Positions 46,730 through 55,792 of a DNA stretch of 64,000 nt are shown one piece after another. The DNA comes from Paraglaciecola marina. Lineage in GTDB: Bacteria; Pseudomonadota; Gammaproteobacteria; Enterobacterales; Alteromonadaceae. The stretch is from the NCBI RefSeq assembly GCF_004360155.1, contig NZ_SAIS01000012.1:122222-186221 (forward strand). Direction: 5' to 3'. The notes beneath the pieces are model-generated. The model did no database searches. It saw only the letters and a list, made by a program, of their open reading frames with translations, and was not told the DNA's origin. A program made the translations under genes and the position numbers. Each line of letters opens with the position of its first letter. Within the stretch, counting starts at the first letter, position 1.

Positions 46730-47898
46730 TGGCTAGAAGATTTAAAGCAAAGGGTTACTTAACATTATTGAGTCTATTTAGTTTGATTTGGTTTGTTTCC
46801 ATACCTACTCAAGCACATTTATTAAATATGACCCGTATAACCTTGCAGCAAGGCCCAAATCAAAATATCGCCATGACAGTGGTGATAGACCTCACCCGTG
46901 CAACGGGGGGTGGTGAAAACTACTTTCAGTTGGCCCAAAGTGCTAGCCCTATCCTGCAACAACCCATATTAGATATTGCTCAGCGAATCCAAGCTGCCAG
47001 CCTCATAACTATCAATGGGCAAGGACTGCGATTAAATTTAGTCTCAGTTAATTTACCTCAAAGCCTTCCGAAAGAAGATTTCACCTCTAGTTTGGCGTGG
47101 CCTATGTCAACTTTCGTATTTAATGCTGCCATTCCGGTTGACCTAACTCCAATAGAAACAGCCATAGTGAAAGCTACTTTTACTTCACAATTTGAGTTTG
47201 AAGAACCCATAGCCTTAAGTATTCAACAAACCGCTCAAAAGCGCAGTCTAAATCGCTGGCTGGTAAGAAATCAGCAAAGCCCCTCTTTTGATCTTTATGC
47301 CCCAACAACATCCCTTGAAGAAAGCACTCCGAATGTATGGAGCGAATACATATGGCAAGGCATTATCCATATTTTGCCCAAAGGTTGGGACCATGCCCTA
47401 TTTGTATTAGGATTATTTTTAGGCGCCCGTAGAATACGAGATTTACTTTTATGGGTAACAGGATTCACCCTAGGACATACGGTTACTCTTGGTTTAGCTG
47501 CTTATGGTGCCATAGAGGTTTCACCCGTAATTATTGAGCCCATTATAGCCCTATCTATCGCATGGATTGCTATCGAAAACATTTCGCAACCAGCAACAAA
47601 TAATGTGCAAACATCCACCTGGTGGCGGTTAGGCGTGGTGGTGATTTTTGGTTTAATGCACGGTTTAGGGTTTGCCCTTGCACTCAAAGAGTTAGGCTTT
47701 CCAGCTCAAGGATTTATGAGTGCATTAATCAGCTTCAATATTGGGGTAGAATTGGCACAATTAACCATTATTGCCATAGCATTTATGGTACTAGGGCATT
47801 GGTATAAAAATAAACACTGGCGCGCCCGCGTGGTAGTTCCCGGTTCAGCTATCATTGCATGTATAGCAATTTCACTCATGGTGTTACATATATATTAA
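46729..47898 (+). CDS. HupE/UreJ-type membrane protein with N-terminal exported domain
   Basis: About 389 residues starting with GTG at 46729, overlapping the previous stop codon (an upstream TTG at 46723 is possible). A signal peptide (to about residue 30, TQA) and a roughly 180-residue extracytoplasmic domain precede a C-terminal HupE/UreJ_2 membrane domain. That domain begins QGIIHILPKGWDHALFVLGL and ends with about six helices including GHTVTLGL and FGLMHGLGFALAL. Membrane histidines are typical of Ni/Co permeases of the HupE/UreJ group. Coupling to the metal-dependent amidohydrolase suggests metal supply or delivery; this is inference. Confidence 0.75.
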   Translation: MARRFKAKGYLTLLSLFSLIWFVSIPTQAHLLNMTRITLQQGPNQNIAMTVVIDLTRATGGGENYFQLAQSASPILQQPILDIAQRIQAASLITINGQGLRLNLVSVNLPQSLPKEDFTSSLAWPMSTFVFNAAIPVDLTPIETAIVKATFTSQFEFEEPIALSIQQTAQKRSLNRWLVRNQQSPSFDLYAPTTSLEESTPNVWSEYIWQGIIHILPKGWDHALFVLGLFLGARRIRDLLLWVTGFTLGHTVTLGLAAYGAIEVSPVIIEPIIALSIAWIAIENISQPATNNVQTSTWWRLGVVVIFGLMHGLGFALALKELGFPAQGFMSALISFNIGVELAQLTIIAIAFMVLGHWYKNKHWRARVVVPGSAIIACIAISLMVLHIY

Positions 47899-47948
47899 AA
47901 TCGATTGAATTAATCATGATTAAAAAATCTGAGAAGGCGTTATACAGA

Positions 47949-47976
47949 AAAAGGCCCTGTGCTACAGAGCCTTTTT
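47949..47976 (+). terminator. Terminator after the HupE-like gene
   Basis: AAAAGGCCCTGT, loop GCT, ACAGAGCCTTTTT forms a 10-12-bp stem with one mismatch and a T-tract. It lies about 50 bases after the stop codon and before the convergent PEP-CTERM gene. Confidence 0.8.
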
Positions 47977-48011
47977 GAAATCAAGCGGACTAAATTGAAT
48001 TGTTTATAAGA

Positions 48012-48650
48012 TTAATTACGAACTCGTCGTCTGCGAGATAAGCCTAAACCAGCCAAGCCTAAACTTAGCAGCACAACACTAGTAGGCTCTGGTACTTCAA
48101 CAGTTTCACAGGGTACACCAGGAGTAGGAACACAAACTAAGTCACCACCATCAACACTTAAAGTCGCTCTACCTAAAGTTACTAACCAACCTTCTTCTAA
48201 TGTGTCGATGTCCATTCTCACTTGAAGACCTGCATTAACCTGAGCTTCTGCCCACGAATAACCAGTGAGGTCAAAGGTAGTAAAGTCCCAAATATCACCA
48301 GCCCCATCTAAGTCACCTAAAGACACCCAACTAGAACCATCAAACACATCAATCATGTCTCGCTCACCAACGTACCCAACTGCATCATAATCCACATCAA
48401 ATGCAGAAATATCTAGCACTATTGAAGAGAAACCTGATCCAGTTATACCATCATGTACCCAGCCCCAATCTTCAGAGTAATCTCTGTAATAGGGATAATC
48501 ATATTTCGAATCATCATCAAAAACAAAGAACTCAGTTGCTGTATTGTTGATATATTCCTGGACATCAGTGATGGGAACGGCGCTTGAAGTACTTGTTACA
48601 AAAAGTGCGAGCGCACCCAAAATCGTTGAAGCTATAGACTGCTTTTTCAT
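48012..48650 (-). CDS. PEP-CTERM sorting-domain protein
   Basis: 212-residue exported protein. The signal peptide ends near residue 24 (TSSAVP). The tail VEVPEPTSVVLLSLGLAGL followed by GLSRRRRVRN has the exosortase signal: PEP motif, hydrophobic helix and Arg-rich end. The body (LDISAFDVDYDAVGYVGERD and a cysteine pair VCVPTPGVPC) is unrecognised. It is the third PEP-CTERM-type protein in the window, implying an exosortase elsewhere in the genome. Confidence 0.82.
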   Translation of the reverse strand: MKKQSIASTILGALALFVTSTSSAVPITDVQEYINNTATEFFVFDDDSKYDYPYYRDYSEDWGWVHDGITGSGFSSIVLDISAFDVDYDAVGYVGERDMIDVFDGSSWVSLGDLDGAGDIWDFTTFDLTGYSWAEAQVNAGLQVRMDIDTLEEGWLVTLGRATLSVDGGDLVCVPTPGVPCETVEVPEPTSVVLLSLGLAGLGLSRRRRVRN

Positions 48651-48944
48651 TTAAATATTCCTTTAATAAATTTATTAGATTTGCCAAAAGCAACCATCTA
48701 CCGCAAATTCCCTTTGGCCAATTTTCATACAGCAACTATTACGCCATTTTAAAAAACCATTTAAATACAAAAACTTAAAACTTCTTTAGCATTAAAATAA
48801 AACATAATGTTAAAAAAACTGACATTTTTATATTTAAGCGTTTTTTATTACGGCTCTCCTCAAAAAAGTAGAACTAACAGCTGCCTTTCAGTCCAAATCA
48901 ATGGCAAAAATACAGTAAAACTAAATATATCAGCCCTAATCAAC

Positions 48945-50195
48945 CTACTTAAGTAATGCTGAGCCACTGCGAATATACTTAAATGACGCTATTAACACCG
49001 CAAAACTAGAGAAAATCAACGCATAGCGTAAAGACTCGGCCCCATATTCTGGTGCTAAATAATCACTAACCATACCCGTTACCATGGGCCCACAACCTAG
49101 GCCCACAATATTCAGGATAAAAAACAAAATTGCTGAAGTCATTGCTCGCATAGAAGGCTTAACTAAATGGTGGGCAATCGCTATGGTTGGGCCAAGGTAA
49201 GAAGACATAAACACATTGCTAATAAAGATACAGACTAATACCGTATTTAACGAATCTAGGTTTAATGCTAACAAAGAAAAAGGCAACGACAACAATACAC
49301 CTATACCCGGCACCCATAGATACCAACGCATATCCTTCTTACCGAATTTATCAGCTAAGTAACCCCCAGTAAGCGCGCCAATCATACCCGAAATCCCAAT
49401 AATCAGACCTAAAGCCACTCCCACTTGAGAGACACTCATACCATGGCTACGAATTAGGAAAGATGGAATGAAAGTTAAAGTAGAGTAACCTGCAAATGAA
49501 CAAAAACCTGCAGCAAAAGAAGCATAACGAAAAGCTTTAGACTTCCATAAGTAACTAAGGGTTTCTTTAAAGGTATATTTTTCGCCAACTGATGGATCAG
49601 ACACCATATCCGCGCCACCACGGGCTGGCTCTCTAAGGGTTAAACGTACAACTACAGCCATTAATACTCCAGGTACCCCCACTGCGAAAAATGCCATACG
49701 CCAACCTAATTTGTCGCTTAACCAGCCACCTAATAAAAGGCCCACTAAGATCCCAATATACAAACCCATATTATAGATAGACATAGCAGTACCCCGCTCT
49801 TCAGGGGCATAGTAATCAGAAATAATAGAGTGAGAAGGTGGACTAGCACCGGCTTCACCTACCCCTACGCCAATACGTGCCAGTAATAATTGAACATAGT
49901 TTTGAGCCAAGCCAGATACAGCCGTCATGCCGCTCCATATTACCAAGGCTAAACTCACAATATTACGGCGATTACCCACATCAGCCCAACGGGCTATGGG
50001 TATCCCTACTACAACGTAGAATAAAGCAAAGGCAAACCCAGTTAATAGGCCAAGCTGTGTATCAGACAGACCAAGCTCTGCTTTAATGGGCTCTTGCAGA
50101 ATAACCAGAATCTGTCGGTCAACAAAATTGAAAACATAAACCAAAGTAAGAATAAACAGGACATAGCGTCGATAACTGCGTGTTTCAGCATTCAT
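48945..50195 (-). CDS. MFS transporter, Spinster-like subfamily
   Basis: 416-residue major facilitator with 12 transmembrane helices. The signature FNFVDRQILVILQEPIKAEL in helix 1 and RWADVGNRRN in loop 2-3 place it in the spinster (Spns) group common in marine proteobacteria. ARIGVGVGEAGASPPSHSII marks helix 4-5. I use the ATG at 50195, as a TTG at 50207 is less likely. Substrate is unknown: sphingolipid-like, sugar or aromatic acids have been proposed for relatives. It is a single gene. Confidence 0.82.
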   Translation of the reverse strand: MNAETRSYRRYVLFILTLVYVFNFVDRQILVILQEPIKAELGLSDTQLGLLTGFAFALFYVVVGIPIARWADVGNRRNIVSLALVIWSGMTAVSGLAQNYVQLLLARIGVGVGEAGASPPSHSIISDYYAPEERGTAMSIYNMGLYIGILVGLLLGGWLSDKLGWRMAFFAVGVPGVLMAVVVRLTLREPARGGADMVSDPSVGEKYTFKETLSYLWKSKAFRYASFAAGFCSFAGYSTLTFIPSFLIRSHGMSVSQVGVALGLIIGISGMIGALTGGYLADKFGKKDMRWYLWVPGIGVLLSLPFSLLALNLDSLNTVLVCIFISNVFMSSYLGPTIAIAHHLVKPSMRAMTSAILFFILNIVGLGCGPMVTGMVSDYLAPEYGAESLRYALIFSSFAVLIASFKYIRSGSALLK

Positions 50196-50617
50196 AGAAG
50201 ATTCCAAGTGATTATTTTTGTTTAGGAAGTTTCAGTATGCACACTAAATATTTACCCCTCAACCACAGCTATGAGCGGTTAATTGGCAAGGTTGAAGTTC
50301 CAACTCCCCCGCAGGCTTTTACACACAAGCAACTCAGAAGTTACAAACAATTAACATTTGGTTTTATTTTAATTATGAATGAATGCTTATAGACGTTAAT
50401 CAACATTCGTTGAAACAAGCGCTATTTGCATAGTTTGAAATGGATAAAGTAAATTTTACTAAGTTAGGCGTAGACTTTACACACAGAGGTAAAATTGCTA
50501 TCAACAGCACCTCAATAAAAACACATAAACAATTGATTTAAATACTTAAAATGACACAGTGACATCTGGTTTAGGATTTGCTTTATAAAATACACTAATC
50601 ACCTATCGGAAACTTTT
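50196..50617. other. Intergenic between divergent MFS and PagL-like genes
   Basis: 422 bases without a recognisable gene; this gap carries the promoters of both divergent genes. No clear operator or terminator is seen. Confidence 0.3.
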
Positions 50618-51217
50618 ATGCGGAACAATAACCTAGTTTTTAATAAATCTATATTACACATTTTTTTAGCTAAACCCGCTCTATTGCTAACCATACTAGT
50701 GTTAAGTTTTCAGGTAGTCGCAGCACAACTACCCGACAAAAATAAACAAGCTGTGACTATTGAATACATGACAGGCTCAAGTGACATGCACGGTATGCGC
50801 ATAGCCTACAGACCAGACTACAACTATGACTTAGACCTTTACCTTATTGGTGACACTCGCCTATCGTGGGAAGCAAGCCTTAACCTTTTTGATTTACACG
50901 GTAGTGCTAAAAACGAAGCCACTTATGGATTTTCTGTATCACCTGTGTTCTCAAAGGCCTTACCTAATATTTCTGACAACTACCCACTAACCTTTGAGTT
51001 TGGTATAGGCGTAGCTTATGTGCATGACGAGAAATTTGGTGGGGTTGATATTGGTAGCTACTACCAGTTTGAAGATCGCCTAGGATTACTGATTGGTTTA
51101 GACGAAAACCAAAATTCAGAATTAGCCATACGTTATATTCATTATTCAAATGGTGGCCTCAATACTAAAAACCCAGGTTTAGACTTCTTAAGTGTGGGTT
51201 ACATTTACCGCTTCTAA
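50618..51217 (+). CDS. PagL-like lipid A 3-O-deacylase (outer membrane)
   Basis: 199-residue protein with a long signal peptide (to about residue 36, VVAA) and an eight-stranded outer-membrane barrel. The C-terminal active site IRYIHYSNGGLNTKNPGLDF shows H175 and S177 of the PagL triad. A carboxylate at D189 sits near the spacing of the family Glu (tentative). The protein ends with aromatic YIYRF. PagL removes the 3-O acyl chain of lipid A and so dampens immune or antibiotic recognition. It is followed by a hairpin at 51240-51262. Confidence 0.78.
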   Translation: MRNNNLVFNKSILHIFLAKPALLLTILVLSFQVVAAQLPDKNKQAVTIEYMTGSSDMHGMRIAYRPDYNYDLDLYLIGDTRLSWEASLNLFDLHGSAKNEATYGFSVSPVFSKALPNISDNYPLTFEFGIGVAYVHDEKFGGVDIGSYYQFEDRLGLLIGLDENQNSELAIRYIHYSNGGLNTKNPGLDFLSVGYIYRF

Positions 51218-51239
51218 ATCACCTAGTTTAAAAATTTTG

Positions 51240-51262
51240 GAGGGCCAACCGAGCTGGCCCTC
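51240..51262. terminator. Hairpin after the PagL-like gene
   Basis: GAGGGCCA (51240-51247), 7-base loop, TGGCCCTC (51255-51262) is a perfect 8-bp stem 22 bases after the stop codon. No T-tract follows on the plus strand (AATAAAACT), so it may be an attenuating or mRNA-stabilising hairpin rather than a full terminator. Confidence 0.5.
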
Positions 51263-51400
51263 AATAAAACTCCACCCCCCTCTAGAGTTAGAAAGTAACC
51301 AAAAATCACCTCTATCATTTAAAGTCCCTTAAACTCTCTGTAACTCCATGGAATATCGCGGTACAGTGATAATATTTACTGCATAAGCGAGAACTTATCT

Positions 51401-52060
51401 ATGGCTACTATGGGTTTATACATATACGACCACTGTCCATACTGTGTTATGGCGCGCATGCCATTTGGCATGAAAAACATACCTGTTGAATTAACCGTAC
51501 TACCTAGCGACGACGAAGCCACGCCAATTTCTATGATAGGTATAAAAGCCTGCCCCATTTTAAAAAAATCAGATGGTAGTTTTATGCCTGAAAGCATGGA
51601 CATAGTGGCTTATGCAGACCAGCTGGATGGCAACCCCATATTTGCCCCATCAGCACAGCGAGAAGACCTAAGTGCTTGGCTACAACACCTTAACTTGCTC
51701 TTTAAGCAACTACTCTACCCTAGATGGATCACATCACAGGTTGGTGAATTTCAAACCCAAAGCGCAATTGATTACTTCACCAAAAAGAAAACCAAAGAGC
51801 TGGGTGACTTTTCTGAAGCACTAGCCAATAGCGATACGCTCATTAATGAATTAGAAACAAGACTCGAAGAGCTAGCCACGCTGTTACACTGCGCAACCAG
51901 TGTGAATGAGCAACTTTCAATTGATGACATACAATTATTTGGGCGCTTAAGGGGAATTACTTTAGTCAAAGGGCTCACGCTCCCTGACAAAGTTCATGCT
52001 TACATTGAGCACTTCTCAAAAGTTAGCGGAATTCCTACTTTCTATCGTGTGGCTCAATAA
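51401..52060 (+). CDS. grxB: Glutaredoxin 2 (GST-fold)
   Basis: 219-residue Grx2. The redox motif CPYC is at residues 12-15 in GLYIYDHCPYCVMAR; the following thioredoxin-like domain has the words KACPILKKSDGSFMPESMDI. A helical GST-like domain with PRWIT completes it, matching E. coli GrxB length (215). It reduces disulphides with glutathione in the cytoplasm. An internal ATG at codon 4 is an alternative start. A terminator follows at 52098-52121. Confidence 0.9.
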   Translation: MATMGLYIYDHCPYCVMARMPFGMKNIPVELTVLPSDDEATPISMIGIKACPILKKSDGSFMPESMDIVAYADQLDGNPIFAPSAQREDLSAWLQHLNLLFKQLLYPRWITSQVGEFQTQSAIDYFTKKKTKELGDFSEALANSDTLINELETRLEELATLLHCATSVNEQLSIDDIQLFGRLRGITLVKGLTLPDKVHAYIEHFSKVSGIPTFYRVAQ

Positions 52061-52097
52061 ACAAATGAACTTAAGGTATAGGTGAATTAATAATCTT

Positions 52098-52121
52098 AAA
52101 GGGGTGAACTGCCCCTTTTTT
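52098..52121 (+). terminator. Terminator after grxB
   Basis: AAAGGGG (52098-52104), loop TGAACTG, CCCCTTT (52112-52118) then TTT gives a 7-bp GC-rich stem and T-tract, 37 bases after the grxB stop. Confidence 0.85.
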
Positions 52122-52251
52122 GTTACGCCCCAACAAAACCACACCGGTTAGCCAATTGAATACTTTTGCTTTTTTCAATGCATTGACTAGTAAAACATTT
52201 GATTTATCAAACTATTAAAGGGATATTGCAAAAAAGCAAAAGGAACAGATA

Positions 52252-52704
52252 GTGAGTAATCAAGTATCTAAAAAGCCAACGCTGCCGCAGTTAAGTGATT
52301 ACCAACACTTTATCAACATTGATACCCGCTGGATGGATAACGATGTCTATGGCCACGTAAACAATGTGGTGTATTACAGTTATTTCGATACTGCAATAAA
52401 CCGCTATTTGATTGAACAGGGTAATTTAGACATCCATCAAGGTCCCACTATTGGGCTCATGGTGAGTTCACAATGCACATATCACAGTAGCGTCGCATTC
52501 CCTGATAAACTAATAGCTGGCTTTGGTGTTAATAAAATCGGTAATTCATCGGTTGAATACAATATTGCTATTTTTAAAGGAGAACAAACAACAGCATCTG
52601 CAAGCGGCACTTTGACTCATGTCTTCGTAGACAGAGCCACAAATAAACCAGTACCAATATCTGGAGAGTTAAGAAAAGTCCTAAACACTGCATTGTTAGC
52701 TTAG
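52252..52704 (+). CDS. Acyl-CoA thioesterase (4HBT/YbgC-like hot-dog fold)
   Basis: 150-residue hot-dog protein starting at GTG. The catalytic Asp is in RWMDNDVYGHVNNVVYYSYF, the typical 4HBT/YbgC signature, followed by hot-dog strands up to VEYNIAIFKGEQTTASASGT. It hydrolyses acyl-CoA thioesters in the cytoplasm; chain specificity is unknown. It lies alone upstream of the NTPDase gene. Confidence 0.85.
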   Translation: MSNQVSKKPTLPQLSDYQHFINIDTRWMDNDVYGHVNNVVYYSYFDTAINRYLIEQGNLDIHQGPTIGLMVSSQCTYHSSVAFPDKLIAGFGVNKIGNSSVEYNIAIFKGEQTTASASGTLTHVFVDRATNKPVPISGELRKVLNTALLA

Positions 52705-52806
52705 GTATATTTACAGTAAAACCCATATTAGCCCTTTTTGAACTTCAATATAACTGAGTTCTTTATTTACGGATCACGATTAAATAGGATGACTTTGAAC
52801 CTTACC

Positions 52807-54018
52807 ATGAACAAGTTTGCTCTGATTGTTTTAACAGTTTTAAGCCTCAACAGTTGTACCAGTAAAATTACAGCGCAAAGTAAAAAACCCTGTTACATAG
52901 TGTATGACGCAGGTAGTAGTGGTACGCGCTTATATATTTACGAACAATTAGGCGCTAACTTGATATCCCATGAAGGCCCTAAGGTTAGCGCACTGGCAGA
53001 TCCAATTCGCTATACCCATGGCAAAGACCTAAGCGATCTCGACACTATTACAAATGAAGTGGCATCTGCCTTAGATTTAATTAAGCTAGATGGGCCATTA
53101 GAAGAGGGTAAGCCTAAATGGTCAGGGTTTGATTGGAGCAAACAATGTGAAGCACAATCAGTTAAGGTTTTTGCCACAGCAGGCATGCGTATTGCCGAAC
53201 AAATTAATCCTGCCGACAGCTTAGTGTTGTGGCAAACCTTGGCATCAAAAATAAACGCTAAAGTGGGCCACAATATTAAAGTAGAAGCAAGAACACTTAC
53301 AGGCTTTGAAGAGGGACTGTTTGCTTGGCTAAGTGTTAAAGATGTTTATCCCAGCGGTCATTACGGTATGGTTGAAATGGGCGGCGCTTCGTCGCAAATT
53401 ACCTTCCCATGCCCACAATGCTCTTTAGCAAACGATGCGGTAAAAACTGTAACTGTAGATGGTAAACCAATACAGATATACAGCTATTCATACCTTGGGT
53501 TAGGCCAAAATGAAGCTCCCTACAGCTTGCCTTTTGGGGTTGCAGGCCAAGTTCCCAAAAGCTGTAGTTATGGTGTTGGAGCAAACAATCCTGATTGGAC
53601 CATAGCTAGTTGCGCCGTTGAAATACCAATTACCGCTAAAGGTTCAAACACTGACATCATAGACCCTTACAATTACACCAAAACAGGGACCAAAGGGACC
53701 ACAAATACGCTACCAGCTGCCCATAAAAATATACCCAAATGGTTGTTAATGGGAGCTTTTAACTATGCAAAAGAAACAGATATTGATGATTTTTGTTTCA
53801 ATCAGCATGATGGATATTACAATGCCTTTACTGCATGTTTTAACCCCATCTATTTAGATAAATATTTGAAAACACTAAATATACAGGCCGAACAATCTAG
53901 CAAAGTAGATGTAAGCTGGACCCAAGGGGCTGTAATCTGCCAAATAGAAAACTGCCTAGCAACTATTACCCCCCCTCCGGTATGCCGCTGGATGAAATCT
54001 GGATGTTTAGCTTACTGA
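52807..54018 (+). CDS. GDA1/CD39-family NTPDase (apyrase), lipoprotein
   Basis: About 403 residues from the ATG at 52807, which opens a lipoprotein signal (LSLNSC); the frame extends up to 52738. Apyrase conserved regions are visible: DAGSSGTRLYIY (ACR1), VFATAGMRIAEQ (ACR2), TLTGFEEGLFAWLSVKD (ACR3) and MVEMGGASSQITF (ACR4). These bind nucleotide phosphates in ecto-NTPDases, which hydrolyse NTP and NDP to NMP. The family is common in eukaryotes and known in few bacteria, e.g. Legionella. The mature enzyme would be outside the cytoplasm; several cysteines (CPQCS, CQIENC) suggest disulphides. It could supply phosphate and nucleosides from extracellular nucleotides. Confidence 0.82.
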   Translation: MNKFALIVLTVLSLNSCTSKITAQSKKPCYIVYDAGSSGTRLYIYEQLGANLISHEGPKVSALADPIRYTHGKDLSDLDTITNEVASALDLIKLDGPLEEGKPKWSGFDWSKQCEAQSVKVFATAGMRIAEQINPADSLVLWQTLASKINAKVGHNIKVEARTLTGFEEGLFAWLSVKDVYPSGHYGMVEMGGASSQITFPCPQCSLANDAVKTVTVDGKPIQIYSYSYLGLGQNEAPYSLPFGVAGQVPKSCSYGVGANNPDWTIASCAVEIPITAKGSNTDIIDPYNYTKTGTKGTTNTLPAAHKNIPKWLLMGAFNYAKETDIDDFCFNQHDGYYNAFTACFNPIYLDKYLKTLNIQAEQSSKVDVSWTQGAVICQIENCLATITPPPVCRWMKSGCLAY

Positions 54019-54126
54019 CAAATACTAAAGGCAGTTAGGCTACTGGGTATGGACTTAATTTACCCAAAACGCTATTTTCACGGCCTAGGCTTTGGGGCGG
54101 GGAGGGCAACACTGAAGCACTTGGAA

Positions 54127-54996
54127 TTACACTCCCATTTCAGCGGCTTTTTTAGGTGTAAAGCTACTTCCTATTGATGCGACAATAACCAAAGCAATTG
54201 CAATCCACTGCAACAAGGTAAGCTGCTCACTTAATAGCACAAAACCAGCTAAAGCCCCTATGGCTGGCTCTAAACTCATCAGCACACTAAAAGCTTGGGT
54301 GGGCATGTTTCTCAGAGCGATCATTTCTAAGGAGTAGGGTAACGCACTTGATAAAATCCCTACCAATAACCCAACAGATAACACTTCCCAACTGATTAAC
54401 GCTAAGCCCTGACTAAAGACTCCAACAGGCATCAGCACTATGGCAGCCACTGTCATGCCCAATGCTACAGTGATTCCACCAGATACCTGCTTACCAGAGC
54501 GAGTACCAAACAAAATATAACCTGCCCAGCATGCTCCTGCAGCCAAAGCCAGCAATACACCAGTAATATCAAGCCCTTGTGCGCTCGTTACATCAGGCAA
54601 CAGCAACACGATGCCCGCGATGGCAAAAGCCACCCAAAAAAGATCACTTTTACGCTTAGACCCAAATAATGCCACCGCTAGTGGGCCAGTAAACTCAAGG
54701 GCTACCGCTATCCCTAAAGGAATACGCTCAATCGCGAGGTAAAACAGAATATTCATGCCACCTAAACATAGGCCGTAAATAATAATACTTTGCCATTCTC
54801 GCCCTTGTGGCATGCCTCGCCATGGCCGAAACACCAACCAAAGTACCGCAGCTGCAAACCCTAAACGTAATGCCGTGGTACCCTCTGGACCTACCAAAGG
54901 GAAAAGCTGTTTTGCTAGAGATGCGCCAGATTGAATTGCCACCATAGCGAATAAAACACTGCCGATGGCTGTTAGCATAACTCGGTTAATTTGCAT
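54127..54996 (-). CDS. EamA/RhtA-like metabolite exporter
   Basis: 289-residue inner-membrane protein with ten helices in two EamA repeats of five. The words QSGASLAKQLFPLVGPEGTT and IAVALEFTGPLAVALFGSKR, then LPYSLEMIALRNMPTQAFSV, match the RhtA threonine/homoserine exporter subgroup. It exports amino acids or related metabolites; the substrate is inferred. It is convergent with the NTPDase gene. Confidence 0.83.
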   Translation of the reverse strand: MQINRVMLTAIGSVLFAMVAIQSGASLAKQLFPLVGPEGTTALRLGFAAAVLWLVFRPWRGMPQGREWQSIIIYGLCLGGMNILFYLAIERIPLGIAVALEFTGPLAVALFGSKRKSDLFWVAFAIAGIVLLLPDVTSAQGLDITGVLLALAAGACWAGYILFGTRSGKQVSGGITVALGMTVAAIVLMPVGVFSQGLALISWEVLSVGLLVGILSSALPYSLEMIALRNMPTQAFSVLMSLEPAIGALAGFVLLSEQLTLLQWIAIALVIVASIGSSFTPKKAAEMGV

Positions 54997-55216
54997 CTAG
55001 AATACGCCCCAAAAAGCGGAATAACTTAATTGGCGGCATTCTACCTGAGGCAAGGTAAACTCTGCAGATATTCTTACTATAAAAGGTAAAAAATCTAACA
55101 TTGAGGAAATAAACTAGACTGTCTTTTAAATTCACTTATCCTTGTCGTTTGTGCACGTGTTTATTCCAGCAAAAATGCAAACCTTAACGCCAGTTATAAT
55201 GTAGAAAACCTGAACC

Positions 55217-55720
55217 ATGTTTAAAAAGAAGCAAGATGCAAAACCCAAAGAAATAACCTTTGAGCGAGTTAAAGGTTATTACATCTGGCTGATTGGAAAA
55301 TATGGAGACTACACTTCAAAAACCTTAATGCAAAAGGCCAACACATTATTTAAAGAGAATACGTCATTTAATGAAGACGCCCTTAATTACCTTATGGAAC
55401 AAGGCATAGTAGATGATCTGAGGTATGCAAAACGTTTGACCCAAAATTACTCAGAAAAGAACATTGGCCCCAACAAAATAAAACAAAAACTCTATACCAA
55501 AGGCTTCACATCGCAAATCATTAACGAGTGCGTAGAATTAATAGAGAACACAGATGAGGACTATTTAGACAAAGCCCTTAGCCTTAAAATCAAAAAATTT
55601 GGTGAGTCCAAAATTGTCGATGAAAAACTTAAACAAAAGGCATTGCGACATTTAATTGGGCAGGGTTTCTCGTATGCCATTGCAAATAAAGCAATCAACT
55701 ACTCAGGTAATGATGTTTAG
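55217..55720 (+). CDS. RecX-family RecA regulator
   Basis: 167-residue RecX-like protein made of three-helix repeats; IVDDLRYAKRLTQNYSEK and GPNKIKQKLYTKGFTSQIIN are the diagnostic segments. RecX blocks or limits RecA filament growth. Typical RecX genes lie beside recA, but this one precedes the radD gene by 72 bases. It is somewhat divergent and Lys-rich, so it may be a second RecX or a specialised partner. Confidence 0.72.
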   Translation: MFKKKQDAKPKEITFERVKGYYIWLIGKYGDYTSKTLMQKANTLFKENTSFNEDALNYLMEQGIVDDLRYAKRLTQNYSEKNIGPNKIKQKLYTKGFTSQIINECVELIENTDEDYLDKALSLKIKKFGESKIVDEKLKQKALRHLIGQGFSYAIANKAINYSGNDV

Positions 55721-55792
55721 GGGTATTCTGTATTTGCGACAATATAAGCCAATTTTAATGCCTCATACTAAAACAACTCTACTTCAAGCATC

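Noticed and set aside
33886..50562. Identical 14-mer AAAATGACACAGTG near 33890 and 50549
   Set aside because: Several repeated 14-mers are expected by chance in 64 kb, and there is no extended similarity around the two copies.
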